A stretch of DNA of 64,000 bases from Parasedimentitalea maritima (GTDB lineage: Bacteria > Pseudomonadota > Alphaproteobacteria > Rhodobacterales > Rhodobacteraceae). Position numbers and translations under genes: made by a program. Positions 18,546 through 27,310 of the stretch are shown piece by piece (the first letter of the stretch is position 1; the number at the start of each line of letters is the position of its first letter). The DNA is taken from assembly GCF_005771405.1 (NCBI RefSeq), contig NZ_VAUA01000007.1, positions 1-64,000 on the forward strand, read 5' to 3'. The notes under the pieces were generated by a model. The model was not told the origin of the DNA, searched no databases, and saw nothing but the letters and a program-made list of their open reading frames with translations.

Positions 18546-19468
18546 TTGATAGCCACACAGGCGGCGAGCCTACTAGACTGATCCTGAGCGGTGGACCGGA
18601 TCTGGGCGAGGGATCTTTGGCAGATCGAGCCAGGCGATTGCAGGAGGAGCACAAAGATCTGTGTGCTTCGGTGCTGCTGGAGCCTCGGGGGCATGACGCA
18701 ATGGTAGGGGCGTTACTGGTGCCGCCCACTGATCCTGAATGTGTTGCCGGGGTGATTTACTTCAATCCGGTGGGCAATTTGGGCATGTGTGGTCACGCGA
18801 CAATTGGGACGGCGGTTTCGCTGGCGCATATTGGGCGAATTCTTCCTGGAACCCATCTTTTTGAAACGCCCGTGGGGCGGGTTGAAGTCGAGCTGCACGA
18901 TATGCAGCGGGCTTCGGTTGTGAATGTCGAGAGCTATCGTCTGCACAAGAATGTGTCGGTTGAGGTGCCTGAACTTGGCACTGTCACTGGAGATGTAGCT
19001 TGGGGCGGAAACTGGTTTTTCCTCACAGCAGATACGCCCGTGGCCTTAAACTTTGAAAATGTTGTTCAGCTCAGCGCAGCAGCGCAACAAGTGCGGGATG
19101 CGCTGGCCGCAGCGGGGATTACCGGAACCGATGGTGCCTGGATTGACCACGTGGAATTCACTGGACCAGCACAATCAGCCCGCGCCCATGGTCGTAATTT
19201 TGTGCTGTGCCCCGGTGGGGCTTATGATCGCTCACCCTGCGGCACTGGGACATCGGCCAAACTCGCCTGCCTTGCGGCAGATGGTTTGCTAACCCCAGGT
19301 CAGGACTGGCGGCAAGAAAGTATTATCGGCAGCACATATCTTGTGAGCTACTGGGCGGGTCCAAATGGCGGGGTGATTCCAACTGTGACCGGCGAGGCCT
19401 ATGTCACAGCGCAGTCGGACTTGGTGTTTGATCCACAAGATCCCTATGCATTGGGTATTCGTGGCTGA
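18536..19468 (+). CDS. 4-hydroxyproline 2-epimerase
   Basis: This 310-residue enzyme is of the proline racemase family. Both catalytic cysteines are present: C85 in GMCGHATIG and C235 in RSPCGTGTS. Two cysteines indicate an epimerase or racemase, whereas the related trans-3-hydroxyproline dehydratases carry Thr or Ser at the second place. It converts trans-4-L-hydroxyproline to cis-4-D-hydroxyproline, the first step of collagen-derived hydroxyproline use. It starts at GTG inside the end of the deaminase gene (10-base overlap), so the two are coupled. Proline racemase is the alternative, but the pairing favours hydroxyproline. Confidence 0.85.
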   Translation: MRVIDSHTGGEPTRLILSGGPDLGEGSLADRARRLQEEHKDLCASVLLEPRGHDAMVGALLVPPTDPECVAGVIYFNPVGNLGMCGHATIGTAVSLAHIGRILPGTHLFETPVGRVEVELHDMQRASVVNVESYRLHKNVSVEVPELGTVTGDVAWGGNWFFLTADTPVALNFENVVQLSAAAQQVRDALAAAGITGTDGAWIDHVEFTGPAQSARAHGRNFVLCPGGAYDRSPCGTGTSAKLACLAADGLLTPGQDWRQESIIGSTYLVSYWAGPNGGVIPTVTGEAYVTAQSDLVFDPQDPYALGIRG

Positions 19469-19571
19469 CTCTTTGTTGCAAAGCCTCTTAAGTTTGATCC
19501 CCATCAAACAGAATACGGGGAATTTGGGTAGTTTGCCCTAAATCGGCAAATGGCATGGGGGTGAGTCCGAG

Positions 19572-20087
19572 ATGAAAATTGCAGTCGTTAGCGCCGAAGG
19601 GCGTGGTGAAACTGATCGATTGATATCCGAGGCGGTGGCTGTGTTGCAGGTCGAAAACCTGCGACTGGCGGGGATTTCCAAGGTTCAGCAACCCGATATC
19701 CCCGGGCAGCACCATTGCGATATGGTGGTGCAGGTCTTGCCCGATGGTCCTGATATTCGAATTACCCAGTCGCTTGGCAAAGAGGCGCAGGGGTGCCGAC
19801 TGGATCCCACTGCCCTTACCAGTGCGGTGGCAGAGGTAGAGGCGCGGGCGGATCTGGAAACCGACCTTTTTGTGCTGAACAAGTTTGGACCAGAAGAAGC
19901 TGCAGGACGGGGTTTTTGCGCCGCAATCGGAGGCGCGCTGGAGCGCAACGTACCCGTTTTGGTGGGGGTGGGGCGCGCCAGCCGAGATGATTTCGATACC
20001 TTTGCGGGGGGACTGGCAGAACTCGTGCCTGCCAATTCTGAGGCCATTCTGAACTGGTGCCGTACGGCTTGTCTCAAGGCATCTTGA
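19572..20087 (+). CDS. DUF2478 family protein
   Basis: A 171-residue protein with the DUF2478 pattern: a P-loop-like start (VVSAEGRGETDRLI), HCDMVVQVLPDG, ITQSLGKEAQGCRLDP, and FVLNKFGPEEAAGRGF near the C-terminus. Members are related to nucleotide-binding folds and are often seen near molybdate transport genes, which are not present here. It follows the epimerase by about 100 bases on the same strand; whether it is co-transcribed is unclear. Function unknown. Confidence 0.75.
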   Translation: MKIAVVSAEGRGETDRLISEAVAVLQVENLRLAGISKVQQPDIPGQHHCDMVVQVLPDGPDIRITQSLGKEAQGCRLDPTALTSAVAEVEARADLETDLFVLNKFGPEEAAGRGFCAAIGGALERNVPVLVGVGRASRDDFDTFAGGLAELVPANSEAILNWCRTACLKAS

Positions 20088-20092
20088 GGGGT

Positions 20093-21514
20093 TTAGGATA
20101 ACCCACGTTTGACCCGTAGAATTGCACGCAGACCCGGTTTGGCATCTTCAAGCGTGAGTTCGCCGCCATGCAATTCGGCAATTTCATGAGTGATCGAAAG
20201 CCCCAACCCGACACCATCGCCAGCGCCATGACCATGACCGCGGACAAAAGGCATCAGCACAGATTCTAGCCTGTCAGCAGCAATGCCAGGACCGTGGTCG
20301 CGGACTTCGACCTGCAACAGGTCGGCCTTGGGTGATGCAATCGATACTGTGACTTCGCCACCGTATTTCAATCCGTTGTCGATCAGGTTGGACAGCGCCC
20401 GGCGGAGCTTGTCGGGCTGCCCCCGCATCATGCTTTCGCCACTGGCGCGAATGGTGACATGGCCGCTGTGGCCAAAAATCGATGGGACCGAGGGCAGGTC
20501 AAGTGCCTCGGGCCAATGAAAACTGACATCGCGACCGGTGTCGCGGTAGTCGTCAACTAGGCTTTCCAACAAGGCTGCCAGTGAAAACCGGTGACTGGTT
20601 TCAGCTTGGTGGCGGATGCTGAGCAGATCTAGTGCGCCATCAACGATGCTGGAAATTTCGTCCAGGTCGGCAGTGAACTTGTCGCGTGTAATGTCTTCAG
20701 GCAGGAACTCTGTGCGCAAACGTAAACGGGTTACCGGAGTGCGTAGGTCGTGCGAAATCGCCGCCAAGCCCCGCACCCGTTTGTCTTGTTCGATGGCAAA
20801 CCTTTCTTTCAGGCGAACGATGTGGTCACGCGCCATCTGGGCTTCGGAAGAGGCAAGAGAGGTCAGTGGCTCGCGGTTCTTGGAGGTTAGGGTTTGAAAG
20901 GGCGCCGCAAGGTTTAGGGCTAAGGGCAGGATTGCCATGATAACGCCGATAAACGCTGCAATGCCAATCAGGGCCACAGTTGTTTCACCCAAACGGTCCC
21001 GCCACAGATCAGGCGCTGTGATGGTCAGAGCTTCGCCATCGCGCAGAAACAGAACCAGAGTGGCCTTGCCGTCCTGTCGTGAGATCCCTTTTGAGAGCTC
21101 CCCCAAGCGATCAGAGGCTGATTGCGACACGGCGCCCGCGCGCAGCAGATCGGGCCGTTTGGGGCGCTGGTCGAATACAACCGCTGCCCGGTAGCGGACA
21201 GCACCAAGGGTCAGGATCAAAGGTACTGTATGGGCGTCGCTATCGGCTGCAAAACCGGTTGTCTTGCTCCAGAGATACGGTGGGGTGTCTTGCTGCGTGT
21301 CGACAAAATGAGCAGCCTGAATAATTTGCTGTAGTTCCCCTCCGGAGGTTTCAGCCGAATGTAACGCGGCGCGGCGCTCAAACAGATTGTACGACGTCCA
21401 GGTTGCAACCAGCCCCCCCATCAGAAACGAGGCGATCACCAGTAGTGGGAGCCTCTGCGCCAGAGCCTGTGGAAGCAGTGACAGCGCCCATTGGGCCGGA
21501 TGCGGCACGTTCAT
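20093..21514 (-). CDS. sensor histidine kinase (GtrS-like)
   Basis: This 473-residue membrane kinase has one membrane segment near residues 20-42 (LPLLVIASFLMGGLVATW), a periplasmic part to about 180, and a second segment around 185-210 (TTVALIGIAAFIGVIMAIL). It then has a HisKA domain with ISHDLRTPVTRLRLR and an ATPase domain with NLIDNGLKYGG, DHGPGIAAD and GVGLGLSITHEIAELHGG. All catalytic boxes look intact. The ATG overlaps the stop of the response regulator. The pair is divergent from a glucose-type ABC transporter, the same layout as gltR-gtrS with gtsABCD in Pseudomonas, so a sugar-linked signal is likely. Confidence 0.87.
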   Translation of the reverse strand: MNVPHPAQWALSLLPQALAQRLPLLVIASFLMGGLVATWTSYNLFERRAALHSAETSGGELQQIIQAAHFVDTQQDTPPYLWSKTTGFAADSDAHTVPLILTLGAVRYRAAVVFDQRPKRPDLLRAGAVSQSASDRLGELSKGISRQDGKATLVLFLRDGEALTITAPDLWRDRLGETTVALIGIAAFIGVIMAILPLALNLAAPFQTLTSKNREPLTSLASSEAQMARDHIVRLKERFAIEQDKRVRGLAAISHDLRTPVTRLRLRTEFLPEDITRDKFTADLDEISSIVDGALDLLSIRHQAETSHRFSLAALLESLVDDYRDTGRDVSFHWPEALDLPSVPSIFGHSGHVTIRASGESMMRGQPDKLRRALSNLIDNGLKYGGEVTVSIASPKADLLQVEVRDHGPGIAADRLESVLMPFVRGHGHGAGDGVGLGLSITHEIAELHGGELTLEDAKPGLRAILRVKRGLS

Positions 21515-22254
21515 GATTTTCCGTTGATTTCAGCGCAGAACAAATACCCTTTGTTGCGCACGGTGCGGATAAAGTCGGCCGTACTGTCCACTGCCATCAG
21601 CTTTTTACGCAAGCGACTGATCAGAATATCGACCCGGCGGTCTTCTGGACCGATTTCAACGCCCAACACGTGTCGGGCGATGTCCTCGCGGGTGACCGGG
21701 GCAGGTGCCGCCGAAATCATCGCTGTCATTAGCTGGTACTCAGTTGAACTCAGGGGCACCAACTGGGCATCGGGGCTGTGTAGTTTTTGGCGGTCAAAAT
21801 CCAGCGCCCAGCCAGAGAAACAAATTTGCCCAGCTGCAGGTGTGGATGCTGCATCCCCCTTGGCGCGGCGCAAAAGAGCGTTCATCCGCGCCAGCAGTTC
21901 GCGTGGGTTAAATGGTTTCTCCAGATAGTCATCTGCGCCCAGCTCAATGCCGATAATCCGTTCGGTGTCACCTTTGACGGCGGACAGGATGATCACTGGG
22001 AGTTCGGAGCGTTCCCGCAGCCAGCGACAAAAGCTCAACCCGTCGTCGCCCGGCAACATGACGTCGACGATAAAAATATCAAACGTGTCAGGTGGGCGTT
22101 TTTGAGCCTTTTCCACAGACCCGGACACAGTACAGTCAAATCCACGTGCGGTCAGATAGGTCGACAGCAGGCTGGAAATCTCGCTGTCGTCCTCAATGAT
22201 GTGAACATGGCTCAATATCGTGGTCTTTCCCAAAGGAGGTTCTGTGGTCATCAT
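21511..22254 (-). CDS. OmpR-family response regulator (GltR-like)
   Basis: This 247-residue regulator has a receiver domain (acidic IIEDD, phosphorylated Asp in FIVDVMLPGDDG, Lys in DDYLEKPFNPREL) and a winged-helix output domain ending DILISRLRKKL and FIRTVRNKGYLF. The frame is open to 22335, but the receiver fold starts at HVHIIEDD, so an ATG near 22254 is more likely; the exact start is unsure. It is transcribed with the kinase and away from the transporter at 22427, which it probably controls. Confidence 0.87.
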   Translation of the reverse strand: MMTTEPPLGKTTILSHVHIIEDDSEISSLLSTYLTARGFDCTVSGSVEKAQKRPPDTFDIFIVDVMLPGDDGLSFCRWLRERSELPVIILSAVKGDTERIIGIELGADDYLEKPFNPRELLARMNALLRRAKGDAASTPAAGQICFSGWALDFDRQKLHSPDAQLVPLSSTEYQLMTAMISAAPAPVTREDIARHVLGVEIGPEDRRVDILISRLRKKLMAVDSTADFIRTVRNKGYLFCAEINGKS

Positions 22255-22426
22255 AGGCCAAGACGGCGCGACATTTGTAACGTTTTGTATCACCGAGGGC
22301 TGTATTTCCAAGGCTTTGGCAACAAAACGCAACAATTCAACACAAGGGAAATGCTACGGCCCGTTCTACAGTTAGGCAGGGCCAGCCCAACAGGCATGGC
22401 ACCAATCGTATATCTGGGAGGATATC

Positions 22427-23683
22427 ATGAAGACATTCGCACGGGCGCTTTGTGGCGCCGTTTCAATGATTGCTGTCACTGCAGCAGCGCCTGCTTTGGC
22501 TGAACCAAAAGCTGAAGTCTTGCACTACTGGACCTCTGGTGGCGAAGCCAAAGCTGTTCAGGCTCTGCAGGAAGCCTTTGCCGCGCGCGGTGGTGAATGG
22601 GTTGATGCCCCTGTGGCTGGTGGCGGCGGTGACGCCCAAGCCGCTGTTCTGCGGGCGCGCGTACTGGCCGGTGATCCACCTGCCGCGGTGCAGATCAAGG
22701 GTCCAAACATCCAGGAATGGGCCGAAGCCGGCGCGCTGGGTGATCTGACAGCTGTTGCTACTGCCCAAGACTGGGACAAGGTTCTGCCCGAAGCGATCCA
22801 AAACATCGTCAAGTACGAAGGCAAATATGTCGCCGTACCAGTGAACGTTCACCGGGTTGACTGGATTTGGGCCAACCCAGAAGTGCTGGCAAAAGTGGGT
22901 GCCGAGGTGCCGACCACTTGGGAAGAGTTCAACGAGACCGCAGACAAATTGCAAGCGGCCGGAATCATTCCATTGGCCCATGGTGGACAGCCTTGGCAGG
23001 ATGCCACTGTGTTCGAAACTGTTGTGCTCGGCATTGGTGGAACCGACTTCTACCGCAAAGCACTGGTTGAGCTAGACATGGATGCGCTGGGCTCGGACAC
23101 TATGGTTGCGGTGTTTGACCAGATGCGCAAAATGCGTGGCTATGTTGACCCTGACTTCCCCGGTCGCGACTGGAACCTGGCAACGGCCATGGTTATGCGC
23201 GGTGAAGCTGCGATGCAGATCATGGGTGACTGGGCCAAAGGTGAGTTCGCCGCAGCGGGCAAGGTTCCCGGAGTGGACTACGTCTGTGCATCGACACCTT
23301 CTGACAACGGTTACCTGTTGAACTCGGATAGCTTTGCCATGTTCAATGTTTCTGGCGATGACAACGTTGAAGGTCAGGCTGTTCTGGCAGAGTTGATCCT
23401 GGGCACCGAATTCCAGGAAACATTCAACCTGTTCAAGGGATCAATCCCGGCACGGACCGATGTTCCACGCGCCGAATTCGACGACTGCGCTATCAAGTCG
23501 ATGGACGATATGGTTGCTGCAGCCGAAGGTGGTACACTGCTGGGGTCGATGGCGCATGAGATTGCCCAAGCCGGTGCGGTTCGTGGTGCGTTCATTGATG
23601 TTGCAACAGCACATTTCAACTCGGATATGTCCTCGCAGGATGCGGTAGACCAGCTGGTCAAAGCTATCAAGCTGGCCCAGTAA
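22427..23683 (+). CDS. gtsA: glucose/mannose-type ABC substrate-binding protein
   Basis: This 418-residue periplasmic sugar-binding protein has a signal peptide ending ALA before EPKAEV. Blocks EVLHYWTSGGEAKAV, APVAGGGGDAQA, QIKGPNIQEWAEAG, PLAHGGQPWQD and MQIMGDWAKGEF match what I recall of Pseudomonas GtsA closely, which supports glucose as ligand. GGGAGG stands before the ATG. A stem-loop after the stop separates it from the permeases, a usual way to keep the binding protein mRNA abundant. Ligand identity is by resemblance only. Confidence 0.85.
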   Translation: MKTFARALCGAVSMIAVTAAAPALAEPKAEVLHYWTSGGEAKAVQALQEAFAARGGEWVDAPVAGGGGDAQAAVLRARVLAGDPPAAVQIKGPNIQEWAEAGALGDLTAVATAQDWDKVLPEAIQNIVKYEGKYVAVPVNVHRVDWIWANPEVLAKVGAEVPTTWEEFNETADKLQAAGIIPLAHGGQPWQDATVFETVVLGIGGTDFYRKALVELDMDALGSDTMVAVFDQMRKMRGYVDPDFPGRDWNLATAMVMRGEAAMQIMGDWAKGEFAAAGKVPGVDYVCASTPSDNGYLLNSDSFAMFNVSGDDNVEGQAVLAELILGTEFQETFNLFKGSIPARTDVPRAEFDDCAIKSMDDMVAAAEGGTLLGSMAHEIAQAGAVRGAFIDVATAHFNSDMSSQDAVDQLVKAIKLAQ

Positions 23684-23705
23684 TCTGGCGATATGATCTG
23701 ATACC

Positions 23706-23733
23706 TGTGCGGCCTGCATGACCGGGCCGCACA
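23706..23733 (+). promoter_or_regulatory. intercistronic stem-loop after the binding-protein gene
   Basis: TGTGCGGCC and GGCCGCACA form a 9-bp stem with a 10-base loop and no T tail. Its place between the binding protein and the first permease suggests mRNA stabilisation or partial termination. Confidence 0.6.
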
Positions 23734-23770
23734 TCCACTTTATTCCCCCACATTCAGCCGGAGTTCGATT

Positions 23771-24670
23771 GTGTTGACCCGTCCGCCTGTCAAATTCATT
23801 GACCGCATTGCCCGCGCTTTGCCACAAATTGTGGTTGCCCCCGGCTTTGCCGCGATCCTCTACTTTGTCTACGGCTTCATCATCTGGACCGGCTATATCT
23901 CGCTGACCAAATCCAAGATGCTGCCTAACTACACCCTGATAGGTACACGGCCCTATGAACGGCTGTTCCAGATGGACCGCTGGTCTGTAGCGATCGAGAA
24001 CCTGTTCATCTTTGGCTTTTTGTTTGTTTTTGTTTCGGTCGTCGTTGGTTGCCTGCTGGCCGTGTTGCTGGACCAAAAAATCCGTGCCGAAGGCTTTATC
24101 CGCACCATCTACCTGTACCCGATGGCGATCTCGTTCATCATCACAGGTACCGCCTGGAAATGGATCATGAACCCGTCGCTGGGACTGGAAAAGGTGATCC
24201 GTGACTGGGGCTGGGAGAGTTTCCGCTTTGGTTGGACCGTCGACAACAATCTGGCCATCTACGCGCTGGTGATGGCAGCAGTCTGGCAAGCCTCGGGATT
24301 TGCGATGGCGCTGTTTCTGTCGGCGCTGCGCAGTGTTGATCAGGACATTATCAAAGCTGCCAGTCTGGATGGCGCGTCCCCCTGGCGGATCTATCTGCGC
24401 ATTATCCTGCCATCGATGCGGCCGGTGTTCATGAGCGCGATGGTGATCCTGTCCCATCTGGCCATCAAGAGCTTTGACCTGGTGGTGGCCCTGACCGGAG
24501 GTGGACCGGGCTATGCCTCAACCCTGCCAGCTAATTTTATGTACGAAATGACCTTTCGGCGAAATGAAATTGCCGTTGGTGCGGCCTCGGCCATGGTGAT
24601 GCTGGCGACAGTTGCCGCGATCATGGTGCCTTATCTGTATTCCGAACTGCGGGGGAAAAAACATGTCTGA
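23771..24670 (+). CDS. gtsB: sugar ABC transporter permease 1
   Basis: This 299-residue inner-membrane protein has six predicted membrane segments (first at about 21-42, AILYFVYGFIIWTGYISL). The permease signature loop for ATPase contact is DIIKAASLDGASPWRIYLRIILPSMRP. It starts at GTG 23771 with GGAG upstream; no better ATG exists before the first segment. It forms the channel with the second permease, whose start it overlaps. The type fits CUT1 sugar importers. Confidence 0.87.
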   Translation: MLTRPPVKFIDRIARALPQIVVAPGFAAILYFVYGFIIWTGYISLTKSKMLPNYTLIGTRPYERLFQMDRWSVAIENLFIFGFLFVFVSVVVGCLLAVLLDQKIRAEGFIRTIYLYPMAISFIITGTAWKWIMNPSLGLEKVIRDWGWESFRFGWTVDNNLAIYALVMAAVWQASGFAMALFLSALRSVDQDIIKAASLDGASPWRIYLRIILPSMRPVFMSAMVILSHLAIKSFDLVVALTGGGPGYASTLPANFMYEMTFRRNEIAVGAASAMVMLATVAAIMVPYLYSELRGKKHV

Positions 24671-25550
24671 TGCTGCCCGTTACTCTGCCCCGCGTCCCTG
24701 GTCTGCGCTGATTATGCGTTTGCTACTGTGGTTTGTGCTGATTGTCTTTGCGATTTGGTTCCTGTTGCCGGCCTATGTGGTGGTGGGCACATCGCTGAAG
24801 GATCTGGATGAGATCCGCGGCGGTTCGCTGCTGGCGCTGCCGCATGAGCTAAACTTCTCAGCCTGGCGTCACGCCTGGTCCGAGGCCTGTATCGGTGTCG
24901 AATGCACTGGACTGAAGCCTTACTTCTGGAACTCGGTGTCGATGGCGCTGCCCGGAGTGGTGGTGTCGACGTTGTTGGGCGCGCTGACTGGATACGCGCT
25001 AACCAAATGGAAGTTCAAAGGCGCCAATCTGGTATTTGCCTTGATCTTGTTTGGTTGCTTTGTGCCGTTTCAGGTGGTGATCCTGCCGATGGCGCAGACA
25101 TTGGGCAAACTTGGCATCACCAACACGGTCTACGGGTTGATCCTTGTGCACTCGGTCTATGGTCTGGCTTTCACCACACTGTTTTTCCGCAACTACTATG
25201 TCACCATCCCGGATGAACTGGTACGGGCGGCAACTATTGATGGGGCAGGGTTCTTTACAATCTTTCGCCGTATCATCCTGCCGTTGTCACCGCCGATTAT
25301 CGTGGTGTCAGTGATCTGGCAGTTCACCCAAATCTGGAATGACTTCCTGTTTGGAGCCAGCTTTACCACCGGGGGGGCACAGCCCATCACAGTGGCGATG
25401 AACAATCTGGTCAACACCACCACCGGGGTCAAACAATACAACGTCGATATGGCCGCCGCGCTGATCACAGCCGCGCCGACCCTTCTCGTATACATCTTTG
25501 CGGGCCGCTATTTTGTGCGCGGGCTGACCGCAGGTTCCGTCAAAGGATGA
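24663..25550 (+). CDS. gtsC: sugar ABC transporter permease 2
   Basis: This 295-residue CUT1-type permease has a first membrane segment LLLWFVLIVFAIWFLLPAYVVV and the contact loop ELVRAATIDGAGFFTIFRRIILPLSPP. ATG 24663 (MSDAARY) is chosen over the longer frame from 24612; it sits after GGGGG and overlaps the end of the first permease by eight bases. The C-terminal end GRYFVRGLTAGSVKG is the normal family ending, so the gene is complete. Confidence 0.87.
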   Translation: MSDAARYSAPRPWSALIMRLLLWFVLIVFAIWFLLPAYVVVGTSLKDLDEIRGGSLLALPHELNFSAWRHAWSEACIGVECTGLKPYFWNSVSMALPGVVVSTLLGALTGYALTKWKFKGANLVFALILFGCFVPFQVVILPMAQTLGKLGITNTVYGLILVHSVYGLAFTTLFFRNYYVTIPDELVRAATIDGAGFFTIFRRIILPLSPPIIVVSVIWQFTQIWNDFLFGASFTTGGAQPITVAMNNLVNTTTGVKQYNVDMAAALITAAPTLLVYIFAGRYFVRGLTAGSVKG

Positions 25551-25560
25551 GGAAATAACA

Positions 25561-26670
25561 ATGGCATCTCTGACAATCAAAAATGCAGTCAAACGCTACG
25601 GTCATGTTGAGGTCCTGAAGGGCGTGTCTATCGACCTTCGCGATGGCGAATTCCTGGTGCTGCTTGGCGCATCGGGCTGCGGGAAGTCCACTCTCTTGAA
25701 CATGATCGCCGGGTTGGAAGACCTGACCGAAGGTGAGATCATGATTGGGGATCGGGTGGTCAATGACGTACATCCCAAAGACCGTGATATCGCCATGGTG
25801 TTCCAATCCTACGCGCTATACCCGACGATGACGGTGGGGCAGAATATTGCCTTTGGTCTGGAAATGCGCGGTGTGCCTAAGGCCGAGCGCGCCCTTCGGG
25901 TAGAGCAGGTCGCGAAGACTCTGCGCATGGATCATCTGTTAGATCGTAAACCGGCGCAACTGTCTGGCGGGCAGCGCCAGCGGGTGGCGATGGGGCGGGC
26001 GCTGGTGCGTGATCCTGAAGTTTTCCTGTTCGATGAACCGCTCTCGAACCTCGATGCCAAGCTACGGTTAGAGATGCGTACCGAGATCAAACGCCTGCAT
26101 AAGCGGCTGAATGCCACCATGGTCTATGTCACCCATGACCAGATCGAGGCGCTTACACTGGCAGATCGTATCGCCATCCTGAAAGATGGTGAGGTCCAGC
26201 AACTGGCCTCTCCGGCTGAAATCTATGAACACCCTGCCAATATGTTTGTTGCCGGTCTTGTTGGGTCTCCACCGATGAATTTTCTCGACATCACTGTCGA
26301 GGCAGGAGAGGCGGGTCCGGCGGCATGGGTCACCCTGCGCGCGGACGGTGCTGATAAGCCCGTCTTGCTGGATCTCAGCGCCCATACTGCGCGGTTAGAT
26401 GGCTATGTCGGGCGAAAGGTTGTGATGGGGCTGCGGCCTGAGATGATCAGTCAGGGAACCACAGATGCCGGTCAGTGCGTACAGTGTGAAATCGACGTCA
26501 CCGAAGCCACCGGTGCGGATACACTCTGCGTTTTGAACTGGAACAACCAAGAAGTGCTGGCGCGCGGCACTTCGGGCTATACCAAGATCCTTGAGGGCAC
26601 GATGGATTTCACCATCGAAACCGAACGCGCCTGCTTATTTGATCCCGAATCAGGGCTTCGGCTGGATTGA
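25561..26670 (+). CDS. sugar ABC transporter ATP-binding protein (UgpC/MalK-type)
   Basis: This 369-residue ATPase has Walker A GASGCGKST, Q-loop MVFQSYALYPTMTV, signature LSGGQRQRVAMGRALVRDP, Walker B VFLFDEPLSNLDAKLR and switch YVTHDQ. The C-terminal third carries the regulatory OB-fold of MalK-type subunits (MGLRPEMI; ETERACLFDPESG). AGGA lies before the ATG, ten bases after the permease stop. It powers the glucose-type importer and is the last gene of the operon, followed by a terminator-like hairpin. Confidence 0.9.
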   Translation: MASLTIKNAVKRYGHVEVLKGVSIDLRDGEFLVLLGASGCGKSTLLNMIAGLEDLTEGEIMIGDRVVNDVHPKDRDIAMVFQSYALYPTMTVGQNIAFGLEMRGVPKAERALRVEQVAKTLRMDHLLDRKPAQLSGGQRQRVAMGRALVRDPEVFLFDEPLSNLDAKLRLEMRTEIKRLHKRLNATMVYVTHDQIEALTLADRIAILKDGEVQQLASPAEIYEHPANMFVAGLVGSPPMNFLDITVEAGEAGPAAWVTLRADGADKPVLLDLSAHTARLDGYVGRKVVMGLRPEMISQGTTDAGQCVQCEIDVTEATGADTLCVLNWNNQEVLARGTSGYTKILEGTMDFTIETERACLFDPESGLRLD

Positions 26671-26716
26671 GACGCATCTGACCAGAGATTGCAAAACGGG
26701 ACTTGATTGTTACCTA

Positions 26717-26755
26717 AAACAGGCATTTCAGCAGTGTGCTGGGATGCCTGTTTGT
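26717..26755 (+). terminator. terminator-like hairpin after the sugar transporter operon
   Basis: AAACAGGCAT and ATGCCTGTTT form a 10-bp stem around a 17-base loop, ending in TTTGT. The T tail is weak, but the place, 46 bases after the last stop, fits an operon end. Confidence 0.55.
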
Positions 26756-26862
26756 CTGTGAGGCTGATGGAACTGCAGGTAAGTACCAACAGATTCAGTT
26801 GGGCTGTGACCCAACAGACAAGAATGCTATCAAGTCGACTATTTGCTGTAGATATATAGAAA

Positions 26863-26937
26863 TGGTGCTGTGATGGAGGATTGAACTCCAGACCTCACCC
26901 TTACCAAGGGTGTGCTCTACCACTGAGCTACCACAGC
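26863..26937 (-). tRNA. tRNA-Thr (GGT)
   Basis: A 75-nt cloverleaf on the minus strand, with acceptor GCTGTGG against TCACAGC (one G-U pair), D-arm GCTCAGTGGTAGAGC, anticodon loop TTGGTAA giving anticodon GGT, T-arm GGAGTTCAATCCTCC and an encoded CCA (26863-26865). No element is inserted beside it. Confidence 0.95.
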
Positions 26938-27142
26938 GCACCGTTTTCCAGCATCTTATCAGGCGGCCTGTGGGACTGGAAAACCCCGTATCGTTCGGCA
27001 ACCTAACCAACCGAACCTGTTTTGCATCAGAAAGAACTCTCTCTGGGCTGCAGCAGCGCCGGTGAGGGGGCTTTTAGGGGCAATCGAAGAACTGTGCAAG
27101 GGTAATCTGGACGGTTTTTTCAGACTGAGTTACACAGGGTTT

Positions 27143-27304
27143 ATGGCAGATAAGAAAACACCCAAAAGCGGCAATAATTCCCCTGCACGCGAAGACCGGC
27201 TAAAGGCCGCGCTGAAGGCCAATATGGCCCGGCGCAAGGCTCAGGCAAAGGCGCGATCAGGCACAGGTGCCGATAATAAACAGACAGGCAAGTCAGAAGG
27301 ATAA
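27143..27304 (+). CDS. small basic protein upstream of murA
   Basis: A 53-residue, Lys/Arg/Ala-rich protein (MADKKTPKSGNN, then EDRLKAALKANMARRKAQAKAR). The frame is open further upstream, but ATG 27143 gives the sensible start. It ends six bases before murA, so the two are probably co-transcribed. Short basic ORFs at this place are common before murA in related bacteria as far as I recall. Function unknown; the central helix could bind nucleic acid. Confidence 0.65.
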   Translation: MADKKTPKSGNNSPAREDRLKAALKANMARRKAQAKARSGTGADNKQTGKSEG

Positions 27305-27310
27305 CGGCAG

